In this document: piece after piece, positions 1 to 12,814 of the stretch
Layout of the letters: every line of letters begins with the position of its first letter
How positions within the stretch are numbered: position 1 is the stretch's first letter
Assembly (NCBI GenBank): GCA_949152475.1
Contig: OX424564.1
Span: forward strand, 28,518,165-28,582,164
Reading direction: 5' to 3'
Length of the DNA stretch: 64,000 nt
Source: Terebella lapidaria
Lineage: Eukaryota; Annelida; Polychaeta; Terebellida; Terebellidae
Program-made: the position numbers and the translations under genes
The notes under the pieces: generated by a model
Told to the model about the DNA's origin: nothing
The model's database searches: none
The model's input: the letters and a program-made list of their open reading frames with translations, nothing else

Positions 1-927
1 ACTCGGTAACGGAATATAATTCAATAAAACAATTTCTCTTTTTCATTCGAAAAATTACAGTTCAATACGGCATAATTTCATCATGTAACTTTCAAATAAC
101 TAACTCTAAAACCTATACTGTACAGATTCTGACATGCAGTGAAACCTGTTTTACTCTCCAACAATTGAGTCTCTTTTCTAATCTATTTGGCAATTCAACT
201 AGTACTTTGGGCAATTATTTTGTAAAATATGAATATAATGGCTCCTCCTGGATATTGCATTCTTTACAATATGTCAAAATTGAACTGGTTATAAGCATAT
301 TGCTGTTTAAGTGAAACTAACCTTATTCGTGACAATGTGAGTGTCACACTCCCTGGATGGAGAAAAAGACACTAAATCATTTGCTCTGGCATAAGCGGAA
401 GACAGCAGTCAGAGAAGACAAATGTTACGCATGTCCAGGCTGTCGATGTTCGCCATTGCCTCAGTGTTGAGGGATGACTGGTAAAATTTCCTCAGCTGGT
501 AGCTTTGCATCAATTCTGGCAAACATCGACTACGTCATCATATTATGTTTTCTTGCATGACAAAGAAGGAACCACTCATCACTTTTTGTCCAGTGAATTT
601 TCAATTCAGGACTGTAGTGTAGAACATTGGGGTGAATGTTTTCCTCTGATGAGTGATGGTTCAATCTTAACTCGAGTGATGGACGCGTTCGATGCTGGAT
701 AAAAGCAGACGACGCATACAACCCATAAACATTCAGTTGTGTAAGTCATCACAGCGTATCCTAATGGCCTGAGGTTGCATCAGTACCTATGAAACTGGCG
801 AGTTGGCAATGGTTGACAGCAATCTGAATAGTGTGCAATGTATCCAGATTCTAGATAAGGTTCTCCATCTGTTTGTAAAGAACATGGTTGGGATGTGGCT
901 ATGTCATTCATCTCCTAGAATAATAAA
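1..927. other. Intergenic, no gene seen
   Basis: Only short open frames without recognisable domains are present, with opposite-strand overlaps around 505-721 that look like chance. It directly borders the old LTR element that starts at 928; the four bases before it (924-927, taaa) are the left target duplication of that element. Confidence 0.6.
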
Positions 928-1455
928 TGTAGTATATTTAGAGACTGTGATGGCCCGGACCCTTCCCCTGCACTTCAGTACATTTGCATTATACATATGC
1001 ATAACCTCACCCTCCTGCGTGCCATACAGACAGGTACCATAAAACCACACCACAGACATGACTCAGCCGATCATGTGCGATTCACATGACACCTAGCCAA
1101 TCACAGTACCAGCCGCACACCACAACACGACCTTCACCCTGCACCCTGGCAAACACTTAGACAAGGACTTGCATTGCACCATGTTCAGTTATAGTAAGAG
1201 TCGGCTGTAGAGGCTAGATGTGTAGTGAGCGTCCACAAGGCTGGAAGCGTGAATTAATCTCAAGAAAAAGACAGTGAATTAGAAGACAAACTCAGGACTG
1301 ATTTCAACGGTAACGACCTAGGATATTGTTAAGGACTTAGCCTTTGGGGATAACAGACTTATAGCAGCATATTATATCGTGATACTCATAGCGGCATACT
1401 ATGGTGATCATGCCATTTCATCATATATCACTATTTCAATCACTATTTCATCACA
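928..1455 (+). repeat. Left LTR of the old element
   Basis: Direct repeat of 528 bp with TG...CA ends. Shared landmarks with the right copy include the stretches starting acttcagtacatttgca, ccataaaaccacaccacag and cttagacaaggacttgcat. The putative primer-binding site follows immediately. Confidence 0.8.
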
Positions 1456-1667
1456 ATGGCGCCGCTGAACAGGATCTGAACACCAGTCTCGTATTCGTGC
1501 TCAAAAACATTCGTATGGACTACCAAGGAAAAACTCTAAGGTATGTCTAACTCCAAACGTGCCCAAGGCGAGCTATCGCCACTACCCCACGGTTTTGAGC
1601 TACATCGGATACTCCCCAGCGTACACAGCACCACCAGCGTCAGTTTGTTCTACGATCGTGACAATGT

Positions 1668-2840
1668 ATGACACGTGAGATATCATTATACCGATCTTGC
1701 CTCAGCCGCACAGCCAATACCAATGGCCATGCCAGTTTCGAGCCACATCGGATACCCACCAGCGATTGCAATGCCAACGGCCCAGATGATTCGGTGATTT
1801 CGACTGCATCCGAGGTGCCACAGGTCAGAGTAACAAACTCGCCACAACCATACTGCCTCGCGCCAACCTCCAGCTACACTGGATATCCTTCAGCACCCAC
1901 TGCACAGCAAGCGCCAGCGAACCCAGCATTTACAACAACACACAATGTGCCCGAGATCAGTACACCGATCTTACTCCAGCCACACAATTACGTGCCCATA
2001 GCCACAACAGCCCTGAACCATGTCGGGAATGCAACTGTGCTTACAGCGCCGGGGACTTCACCTCACGAAAGGGTGTGTGCCAAACGCGACTCGACCGTGA
2101 CGAGAAGCCTGCCTGGAGACTTCCAACCCAGCCCAGGAAGATCGACCATGAAGGCCAACCCAGTGACGATCGCTGACATCGCCACCACGCAACAGACCAT
2201 CATGACGATGGTTTCACCTCAGCTCCCCGATTTGCCACGACTGATCAGACTACCGATCTCCGATGAACCTCAAAGCAATTCCCTGTGAACTGCGGCCGTG
2301 CTCGCAACCTCTGCACCAGACACTGCAGTAAGCCAAGTGTGCAAGTCACTGCTGATCGCCATCTTAGGCCCTCCAGTGCCCGCAGTGCCGCCAGCACCAG
2401 CTACTCCCTCGATCCCGACAGCACACGACATGCCTAAGTTTGGAGTACCAATCTTTGATGTGACTCATCACAGGTTGCTGCCACATGCCACTGTGCTCGT
2501 GACCTCCACGCCGAGCCTGCAACCATTGCGAATATCATGCGCAATGCACCTGACTTTCCCGATGAGATACGACATGCCAGAGATCGATATACCAATCTCC
2601 AAACCTAGTGCCACAGCACACAAGGTGTACCAGCCGCCACCAATAACTATCGTGGGTGCTCTAATGCCCACAGTGCCGACAGCAAGCTGCTCCTGCGATT
2701 CCGACGGGACACAACGCGCTGAAGATCGATATAATGATCCCCCAACAGACTGGTATACTGCGTCAATTGTGCCAGACTGCACCGGACAATCACGGGATAG
2801 TAGTGCAGTCACAAGCGCCTACCGACGATCAGGATACTGA
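1668..2840 (+). other. Proline/threonine-rich interior of the old LTR element
   Basis: Two separate open stretches (1668-2288 and 2298-2840) encode low-complexity Pro/Thr/Ser/Ala-rich sequence with a loosely repeated motif of the type MPEIDIPIS / VPEISTPIL. No zinc knuckle, capsid signature or enzyme motif is visible. It could be a gag-like remnant, an unrelated acquired segment or an expanded repeat. Function not recognised. Confidence 0.4.
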
Positions 2841-4439
2841 TATCTTCAACCCAAGGATGTGCCATCACACATCAGTATACTGATGTCTTCGTTGCCTATT
2901 ACAACCCCCCGTGCCTGCGCTCCATGAAGGGGTGTCCAGTCTGTGCACATCACTTCACGAAGGGGTGTCCACACCAGCATGCAATATCGAACATCTGAGT
3001 CAAATCTGACTATCAAAACAGATTCCGCACCGCTAACCAAAAGTGGCTGAGCCACATTGCCATCCCCAACCAGATAGAGCCATCGCCGCAAACCGAGAAA
3101 TTCGCCTAGAAATGAAGTTGCCTAAAAAGAAACACGCGCCTCCCGGCTCAATATAGAAGATATTGGCTGAGCTACTGGACTGATATCTACAATGATGAAC
3201 TGAGCAATGAGAATAAACTAAGAGGTGGAATATCAGCATGTAAAGACGACATCTGTATATAGATAATCAGCTGTTCATATCCATGATAATCAACTATGAA
3301 CTATGGAAACCTGATGTCAGTGAATCACTTGTGAGATGTAGTCGGTATGGGCTTTCTGCCACGTTGTTGCCGTGCATTTTTCAAGCTTGTTGCACACTAC
3401 CTAGAATTCATGAATGTATTTCCACCCATGTGTCAGCCGATCAAGCCATCTGGTAAGTATGACCACTTAGTCGTCGATGAGATGACGGGGTGACCGACTC
3501 AGTAATACGCGACTTATAGAGCCTCTGCTCACCCGAAGTAATATTCTGGGGAACATCCAAATAGGAAGGAAGGTGGATCACCCACAGAACATGTACATGC
3601 CAAGACGTGGTCTGTCAACAAACTCATCAAATAAAATACATCGCGCTACTACATGGCTGACCTGCCGTACCATCTAACCCCTACAATAACTGGATGGAAA
3701 TGAACGGATGTCACAGTCATCAACCCCGTGTATCGTCTGTGCAAACAGTTCGATCAAAACTGTGAAAAGGAAAGGCTAACTGTTTTAGGTCACAAGGTTA
3801 CTGTGAGCGCAGATGAACACTCGGGCCGTTCGCGGCACCACCATAAGCTCCCAGAATTAAATCAATAGTGAGTGGTCGTGCAGAAAAACACAGTAATTAG
3901 ATTAGCAGTCTGTAGAAAATAGGATATGATTGGATAGTCTTATCCAGAGCGTCAGTCGCACTAAAGGAAACATGGATGGTGCGAGTGACTATCCCGTCGT
4001 GCTTGATTGGGTCACCAACCAGAGACTGAATGAACCCGCGCTTTCCAAGGTGTGACGGCTCGCCTTCTGTGTGTGACAAGGGGGACGAATGTATGGACAG
4101 TGAGGACAGTTGCCGTTCCACAGCAGATTCTGGGGAGTGGTAGTCCTACCAGGACTTATCCCTTTTTACAACCGATGTACCCAGTATACTTGCGATCATG
4201 AAATTTTGAACATGCTCGAATGGGCATATAAAGGCATTTGCATCAAGACATATGAATCTTTTGAAATCTGCACAATCTTTATGGAATTATATAGGTATGA
4301 TAGTCAATTAAAAACAGGTAAAAGGGGACGAGTGATCAAAACACTGCTGTCTCTGTATCGATTTTCTTACTGGTGACAGGGTGCACAATGCTTTGCGGAA
4401 ATATATTTTATAGTGATTTTTCCCGTTCAATGCAGTTTG

Positions 4440-4592
4440 ATGAAATGTTTCACCAAAAAAGGTTGTTTTTCAAGACGAATACTATATGTATAGATGTGAG
4501 ATATAGTCGTGCTTTTTTCACCAAAAAAGGTTGTTTTTCAAGACCAAAAAAGGTTGTTTTTCAAGACGAATACTATATGTATAGATGTGAAT
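4440..4592 (+). repeat. Short tandem duplication inside the old LTR element
   Basis: The block ccaaaaaaggttgtttttca occurs three times, twice followed by gacgaatactatatgtatag, showing a local duplication with one partial copy. No coding meaning is apparent. Confidence 0.7.
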
Positions 4593-4699
4593 AATGGACC
4601 CTAAGCGTACAAGTTAAGTTGATTTAGTATGTTAAATTTATATTAACGAGGTTCCGGGCAGGGTAAATTCCGAGGGCGTAGTTCTACGAAGGGGTGTAA

Positions 4700-5274
4700 T
4701 GTAGTATTTTTAGAGACACTTCAGTACATTTGCACTATACACATGCATAACCACACCCTCCCGTGCGCCATATATACATGTACCATAAAACCACACCACA
4801 GATATGACTCAGCTGATCACGTGCGATTCACATGACACCTAGTCAACACCACCACACGACCTTCACCCTGTACCCAGACAAACAGTTGTTCAGACACGCA
4901 CCTCATTTTGGCGGGAAATCACATACACTTAGACAAGGACTTGCATTGCACCGTGTTCAGTTAATAAGAGTCACCTGTACAGGTTAGATGTGTAGTGAAG
5001 CATGGATTAATCTCAAGAATAAGACAGTGAGAAAACAAACTCAGGACTGATTTCAACGGTAACGACCTAGAATATTGTGAAGGACTTAGCCTTTGGGGAT
5101 GACAGAGTTATAGCGGCATACGTGGATAGCCGTGATCGTGCCAATTTGTTATATGCACCTTGTTGATATCTGATGTGACAATAAAAGAACTCTGTGCCGA
5201 TTACACAAGTGCCAATTACACACGATCGTGCAAAATGCCTGAATAGGAGTCTGAGGAATCACTATTTCATCACA
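4700..5274 (+). repeat. Right LTR of the old element
   Basis: Direct repeat of about 575 bp, clearly homologous to 928-1455 but diverged and longer, with extra sequence in the middle. It ends ATCACA and is followed by taaa, matching the bases before the left LTR. Confidence 0.8.
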
Positions 5275-7922
5275 TAAAACTCCCTGTCACCTGCCGCAGA
5301 GCATTTGTGGTTAACCAGTGGTTGAATTCCGAAGATATCACGAGGATGATGTGGCTGGGTCTATCATTGGATGCAAATGTGATCGAGAAAAAACGTAGGA
5401 TGATGTCTCTGAAAGAAATCAAAGGAACCAACCTACAGTGTCTAGTTGAGCTCTTAACCACTATTTTTTTCTGATTCTGGGCCAGCATCCTACCTCTGAG
5501 AATCCCTGAGTCAGTACGGAGGAAAATATTGAATTTCTTATGTACAGGGTGAGCCAGAACTATATGAAACTACTCATTGGGGATTGGGTTTTATTCAGGA
5601 CTCATTCATTGGAAGCGACGATAAGCTAATATTGGTATATATATGATTAGGAAGTTCTTTGACCAATGACCCTAGAATAATCAGTGTCACATCACAGTCA
5701 TTGCCTGGACAACCAGGTGACTCGTCTTCAAATTTTTCGGTTCAATCATGAAAATAAAGCTCACAATTCATCATGCATGTAATGCCTCGATAAACAGCCG
5801 GTGAACGCTTTTGGGCAGTCCAAGAATATCTCCATCTCCATGGATATATGCTAGTTGTTTGTGGTGGATTTTTTTGTCATCTGCTCAGTCCAGAAAAACA
5901 GTAAAAAAATCTTGAAAGTTCATTTTACTTCATATTCTAAATTGATCGAATTTTGAATAAGCAATCCGAAAGTTGTACAAAGCACATATATACCAAAAGC
6001 ATCAGTGATTTGTGAAATTGCATAATTTTGTATGAAATTTCAAACGTTTTCACAATTTTAATGATATCATGACCACATACAACAGTCTTTGAACGGGGTC
6101 TTTCAACAGTCTTGAAACGCAATTCTGTAAGCCCTGTATCTTCGTTGTCATTTTGAGACATGTGCATATATCAGTCCCTGACTATTCACTCAATTGTAAT
6201 TAATAATTTCATATACAAATACATGTGTGATGATGTCATTTCATGTAAATAGTAAAAATATTATGTTATTTTGAACTAAATGGAACACTATCTAAATCTT
6301 ATTAGGTATTTCAATTTTCATGACATTTCTAAAAACAATCTCATTCCACCAACTAAAACTTTGAAAATTGTTTTGTTTGAAAATGTTTGAAAGTTGATAC
6401 ATGTATGGGCATATCAGTAACAAAATGTGTTGATTTGAATTTTGAAATGAAATTTGCACAATCTATCTATATTGATTTAGTCAATAGTAAGCTCGTCAGA
6501 AACCCCATTTGAAGACTATTAGCAATGTCGTTATGTAGGAAAGTAGCATGATATTCCATCGTATTCACGTATTTGATTATTATAGTTATTGTAATATCCC
6601 CATACATGTGAAGTTGATAGTCACCTGTGACGTTTGATGTCTGTAATTGATAGTCTTGTTTGTCCAAGTAGACGCCAGTTTCACCTGGATAGCATGCCTG
6701 TAAACGTGTTGCAACCACGTCAGTTGTATTCTCACAAACACCCATCCATACAGATATGATATGGAATTGTTTGAAATGGCTCTTGAAGAAAGATTTTAGT
6801 CAAGGCAGGTCATTGGTCTGCACAAGTACCGCCAGACACATCAAATACTTTGTTAGATTCGTTTTCGAAATGTACATGCTTGTGCTGAAAGTAATCAATT
6901 CGCGAACAGACCCTGCTGCACACTGGTGACATATATTGTGTACTTATCAACCAGATTGTGATGACGTCCATAATCGTTCTTGAAAGCAGCTATCAGTCTT
7001 GGTAAACATTGCTTTGTTGCAGAAGTTTAAAGACTAGCTAGGAACTTCGGTGAACAAAGTCATCATATCTGCAAATAGCTCTGGAATAGGGTATGAGTTG
7101 TGAGGCACACACGCCATATTCTGGCGACATAGAAATGTTGCTGATTAGAAAATAGAATCGTCAATAGTAGAAATTGACGATGAAAAATTTGAAATTGAAA
7201 TCAAGTTTTTTCCATAGTATGGAAAAAAGTAGTTGGGGTCAATTTTCATTGGACTTTAAAGGCTAAGACTCTAAAGGCTAAGTGACATGCGTCAGATAAT
7301 ATGTAGATTACTTAATTAATAATTCAGCTTTCATTATTGAACAATTACCAAGCGAATCCAAGCTTTCAAACTTTGTTCCGAGTATGATGAATAATCCATC
7401 CTGCTATGCACAAAGTGTTCATAATTATATATGAGGTTAGATTGGTGATAATCTGATGTATCTGATATTATAAATACCTTAGTCTGGAACTCAATTGAAA
7501 ATTGTTGTTGACTCCCATGTGAAGTTGTAGCACGATATTATTTAGCATAACAAAATATCAGCAAAACTATATGCAAACGAGTTTTAAATCGACAAACGAG
7601 TTTTAAAAATACATGTATGAATTTAAGTTCAAATTATAATTTTGTACATATCACTATGAACCTCAGCAGCATTCGCTTTTTGAGTTTTGATGTTTCTCCT
7701 ATTTTACTAGTGCACTGAAGTTCTCTTCACCAATTTTTGTTTCTAAATAACTTAACGAAACATATCCTTGAACGTGTTAGATGTGCAGTAACACCTGTTA
7801 TAATAATGATTATGTAGCAATCGTAGTATGGTATAGATAGCGGTAACTTTTCCAATTCTCTGTGTGATGAGCCCAGGTAGCAGTTGCTCTTCAATACTTT
7901 GTGTGGTCACGTAACTGGCAAG
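5275..7922. other. Intergenic region before the trefoil gene, no gene seen
   Basis: AT-rich sequence with only short open frames lacking family motifs. The last few hundred bases should hold the promoter and 5' leader of the trefoil gene starting at 7923, but I could not place a convincing TATA or initiator element. Confidence 0.5.
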
Positions 7923-10900
7923 ATGGTTGTATCTGTGTTCTGTATCGGTATACTGGCTTTTGCCTCGCTGGCCTTTTGTACAAGTAAGTTTCACGTACAT
8001 GTGTTGTAGAGAGCAGTAAACGTGCTTTTCAGATAGAGACAGGCTGCTGAAACCGATACAGCTTAGAGAAGCTCTTTGCGTAAATTACAAGAGAAAAATT
8101 AAATTCGACATTCAAATGAGTTATTCATACCAAGGAACCAAGTACTTCTCAGCAAACCAATACTTTTTGTTTCGAACACAATTTCACACAAAAAAAACAT
8201 CAGAATGAAATATCCCTGTAATACAATGCACACCTGACTTTCTGATGTAGAATTGTGTGACATTTGTGATCAGGATTCGAGACAACAACTTATCTATTTA
8301 AAAAATTTAGGGCAACTAAAGTTAATGTGTCGAATAGTGGCAATCTGAAGCTTATGTGGACACACATGACTCTAATTATGATGCACCAAACATTCTCCTG
8401 TTAATGTTTTCATCATCTTATGATTATAATCACCACAGTAAGAATCGTAATATAAAATGTGTCTATGTGGACGATACTGTCAAGTGTCATATGCTCATTA
8501 TTATGCTCATTTTTCGAGATCACGTGACAGAGGACCCCTGTGACTTCACAGGAACGACCCCACAGCCATGTGGTGGAAACGATATCGGAGAAGCAGCATG
8601 TATCTGGATCGGCTGCTGTTGGGATGATGTCGATTTAAAATGTTGGCAGAAACGTAAGTCCTAACTAAAATACACCCATGACAACAGATATACCTGATTT
8701 GATCATAAAGATAAACTATCAGATGAATTTGGATAGTATAATAGACCACTTATGTTTGTAACCCAGACAAATTTCTAAATGCTATTAAAGTATGGTGTCC
8801 ACAATTGAGTTTCACGTTCAACATCAACTTTTTTTGTCGCCACTCCCAATATTAGGCCTATCATACAAGAAAACTTGATCTCACCGATTCTGCAGACGAC
8901 ATGAATCTAATTCTGCAAACAAATATTGATAACCACACAGATTTAGATTCAAATGCTGAATCCACGGACAAGTAGGTGGACATAGTCAGGATTCAGATGT
9001 TATCATCGGGAGAATACGGAATATTTTCTTCCAGGTGAATTCGTTACAATATCCCGTTAAATATTCTACAAATGTTTTTGAGTCATACCGTGGTTCAGGT
9101 GTGAGGTGCAAACAAACTTACATACTATACTTTGATTTTTTCCAAAATCAAATGTTCACATACATTCAGGACCCTAGTTCAGCAATCCTAGAAACCATTC
9201 TGGTCTTACTTCACAGCCCACTTGGAAGTCGAACGCCATTTCTCCAGCATAAATGTTCCCGTCCTATCATGGAATTGTTGGGTTCAAATGCAACTGTGCA
9301 TTTGAATTTTTTCAGTCATACAATCGATATATGTGCATAAAATACACCTAAACGCATCCTTTGGCTCAAATTTGCCTCATTAATTCCTCTCATCGTGGAT
9401 ACGAATGTGATCAAATTTCTCAACTTGTAAAGATTCCTGATTACCCTTTTCCGCCCAAGTATCATACGCTGCACCTTAAGATTACTTGGCCTTAATATTA
9501 CTTGGGCCTTATTACTAATAAATGCCATTTAATCCGTCTGTCACCTTTTTAATCCTTATTGAATATAGAGGAAAGTGCAGGATATGATACTTGGGCCTCC
9601 TTGGCGAGCTGAAATTCAGCATTACAGTGAATTGCCACCTTCTACTCGACTCCCGTTTGTATTAGCTTCTACATTCGCTCAACTAAGAGTAAAACATATG
9701 TTTTACTCATATTAAAACATGATTTTTCTCTCAGTATCCAATTAGAGCACCGTCTGAAGCTAATATATGTGCTTAAAAAGTGATGTGAATGTATACAACA
9801 AATTGAAAAGAAAATGAACTACTATGATGAAATGCTAGAACTGAACAAAAATATCAAACAAACTTGGAAAATGCTACACTCGGTTATGGGTAAAAGGAAC
9901 AACAAAAGTCAATTTCAAAACTCGTTTCTTATAAACAATACCGGAATATCAAACAAAGCAGAAATTGCAGATGAGTTCAATTTACTATTCTCTACAATCG
10001 GTTAGAAAACAATTGAAGAAATCAATTGAGTGCAGAGTTTCGTTTAGCATCCTTTCTAACCAGCCCCACAGCTAACAGTATTTTTATCGAACCAGTTTAC
10101 CAGTCCCATATCCTTGGTATAGTCAGTAAACTTAAGTCCAAAACTAGTGCATAAAATGACGAAGTTTCCACTAAAATGTTAAAAGAATCGAGAGTTCACA
10201 TAATTGAACCACTAACTTATTCCCTCACAACAGGAACCTTTCCAGAAACGCCAAAAACTAGCTAAAATGATCTCAATAAATAGAAGTGCAGAGGCTAACA
10301 AACTAAAGAACTACCGACCAGTCAGTCTTCTCCTCTGTTTCTCCAAAATATTTGAAAATATCATGTTTAATAGAATAGTGTCTTTTTTAACAGTAAGGGC
10401 CATCAATATGGTTTTCGTCTGAAACATTCAACTATAAACCCTGTTATACAGCTATTAAACAGGTGTGCTGAAAAACCAAACAAGGAGTTCCTCAAGGCTC
10501 TATATTAGGGCCTTTACTATATCTTTCGCTGATGACACCTCATTACTTGTCTCTGGACGCAATATTGATGATTTATATGCGAAATATTCTAAAGAAATCC
10601 ATAATCTATATACTTGGATTTGTGCAAGTAAATTGTCCCTCAATGCTAAGCAAGCCAAATATATTGTTATCCGATCACCCACACTGAATTGGGATCTAGA
10701 TGATTTCAAATTGCAAATAAACGATGTCCCACTAAAAAGAAAAGGATCTGGTCAGAATGAACAGACCACAAATTTTATATTGATGAATTATTGACCTGGA
10801 AGTGTCAAATCAATTACATAAATAACAAAATATCCAGAGCTCTATATCAAATAAAACAAGTTATACATTTCCTACATATGTACAGCCTAAAGACATTGTA

Positions 10901-12814
10901 CTATGGCGTGATACACCCATATTTGATAAATGGTATTTTGGCATGGGGAAATACGAAACATTCATAAATGATTCATTCCCTAAACAATTAACAACTCTGC
11001 AAAAACGAACCATTAGGATAGTACACAAAGCATCTTATAATATTCATACTGGTCCGTTATTTGAAAAAAATCTAGTATTCTGAAACTTCAAAATCAGTAC
11101 ACACACGGGTGAGAATACTTATGCATGTGTTTATTAATAATAATCTAATCGTCTCCTTCAATGAAGTTTTTGAATACCAATGGGAAGTACAAAGTGAACG
11201 TCTCACGAGCCAATCAAATAATCTTTATATCCAGAGATGTGAATCTGCATTTGCTGAGAGACTGCCACTCCATGCTTTCCCGTCAATTTGGAATAAACGG
11301 GCGATACCGGATATTGAATATAAATCCAAATCTCAATTGAAACATATCTCAAAAAACGAGTATCTCCATATTTGGAAACTGTTACATGTAATAATAAACA
11401 TTGCATAGACTGTAGTGCTGAGGAATAAAAACCGGTATATATCAAGCCATGTTATTCACATGGTGTAGAGTTCCGTCTCAAGTGAACAATGAAATCAAGA
11501 AGGAATGGTGATCAATGTTGAATATATTGTGTCATTTGCATGGTCAGTGTGATAAACATAGTTCGAACTTGAATTTTTCGATAAATGTCGACTTCGTCTG
11601 TTGAATATATCAAAATGGAAATGAGACTTTCCCTGTCAGTAGGCGACAATGCTAGTCAGAATGCATATCGATTCGAACCCTCCACCACCTCAACCCCTGC
11701 AGACCCTAGTGGAGGCAATTTTTATACAACTGGCGCCGCCAGGAGAGACAATATACATCAAATTAGGTGTTCTGAAATTATGTACACACATACCGACTTA
11801 TATCTATATTTTATAATTTAATGGGGTGGTTGCATGGTCAAGGACAACCCACCTTTCACCTGTTGCATATATCACTGCCATGCATGTCTACACTATATTC
11901 CATTATACATACCTATCTACCTGCATATTCACACATGCATGTCACACACAGGGGATGTTTGCAATGCGGCACCGGATAATTGTGCAGTCACGATTCTGAC
12001 TCCGTGCACCTATAAGCGGGATCAGACATGTGGGATCGGTGAGATGACAGAGAGGCGGGAATGTCCTACAGATTCTGGCAATTTCGAAGAAGTCACCAGA
12101 GACTGTTGTATTACCGGGTGTCCATGTGAGTTAATGACAACAGAAGATACTTTGTTATGATGAGCCGTCCACAACTTCCACGCTCATTAATTATTCATTT
12201 TCAGTGAAATAGCTTGTTCGTGGATAACACTGTCTTCTATTTTTCATTTGCATCATTTTAAAGCTGGAGACGTCTGTGACGTTCCTGTTCCTGAGAGAGA
12301 GGATTGTGAGCACCCTGAAACGGGGCCAGTAACTACCAAGGCACAGTGTGTTTTCCTACACTGCTGTTGGATCGCCACTGAGCCAAAATGCTACATGCCA
12401 GGTTATCCATCTTATTTGGGAATATATCATAATAGCTTTGAGTTGGAGATATGATAGATTCTGACCATGAAACCACTATAGTATTTCTTCAATGACGCAC
12501 TATTATACTAGATTGTATGGCGTGCATATCTTAAACAAAAAATACAAAATGTTACATACCATATGGTTATATACCACCTTGATATCAATCTAAATTGCTT
12601 GCTGTATGGTGATTAATGTTTTCCTTTACGTTATCCCAGCTCCCCTTCCAGCATTGTAAGTTGTTTTACAAACTTTATAATTTAGGTTGATTTTAGAAAT
12701 AGTAAACTAATAAGGAAATAATAATAATCATGATAGTAATAGTAATGTTAATAATAACAATAATGATATTGCAGAACCTGTGACCTGGTTTATCCTGAAT
12801 GTGAGAACAATTGA
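7923..12814 (+). CDS. Secreted trefoil (P-type) domain protein, 183 aa, 6 coding exons
   Basis: Coding exons are 7923-7983, 8531-8653, 11952-12125, 12264-12401, 12640-12655 and 12775-12814; all junctions are GT-AG and the phases agree, giving 183 residues. Exon 1 is a signal peptide (MVVSVFCIGILAFASLAFCT) with a good start context (aagATGG). Residues about 22-61 form a P-type trefoil domain with six cysteines including the CC-W pair. Residues 62-119 hold eight cysteines in a thrombospondin-1-like pattern (CAVTILTPC, then TCGIGEMTERREC). Residues 121-165 are a second six-cysteine trefoil. The tail comes from a 16-nt microexon and a last exon ending ECENN. The three domain exons are flanked by phase-1 introns, the class used in exon shuffling of extracellular modules. 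Trefoil proteins stabilise mucus or bind glycans; the role here is inferred only. The middle domain assignment is weaker than the two trefoils. Confidence 0.82.
9780..11460 (+). mobile_element. Degraded LINE (Jockey/CR1-type) fragment in an intron
   Basis: Translated pieces in shifting frames match a non-LTR reverse transcriptase in order: a pre-RT segment (IKQTWKMLHSVMGKRNN, 9814-10005), LKNYRPVSLLLCFSKIFENI near 10300-10370, QYGFRLKHST near 10395, GVPQGSILGPLL near 10485, the catalytic FADDTSLLVSG near 10525 followed by KLSLNAKQAKYIVI, and a C-terminal region (11109-11408). No apurinic endonuclease domain is visible, so it is 5'-truncated, which is usual for LINE copies. Several stops and frameshifts show it is dead. 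It lies inside intron 2 of the trefoil gene, in the same orientation. Confidence 0.8.

Larger units (their letters stand above)
928..5274 (+). mobile_element. Old broken LTR retroelement, no recognisable pol
   Basis: Two direct repeats beginning TGTAG and ending ATCACA bound this element (928-1455 and 4700-5274). The 4-bp sequence taaa lies on both outer sides (924-927, 5275-5278), as expected for an integrase target duplication. Just inside the left repeat, from 1457, TGGCGCCGCTGAACAGG has the form of a tRNA primer-binding site and sets the plus orientation. The interior shows proline/threonine-rich open stretches but no protease, reverse transcriptase or integrase motif that I recognise. 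The two LTRs differ by many substitutions and length changes, so the copy is old. It is a fossil with many breaks and may be a non-autonomous (LARD-like) derivative. Family assignment (Gypsy or BEL/Pao) is open. Confidence 0.75.

Noticed and set aside
6467-6745. 92-residue minus-strand frame
   Set aside because: No homology recognised, no splice partners, AT-rich context; likely chance.
11665-11690. tRNA-like B box (gattcgaaccc) in intron 2 of the trefoil gene
   Set aside because: Only the short motif is present, with no tRNA-like arms or SINE tail nearby.
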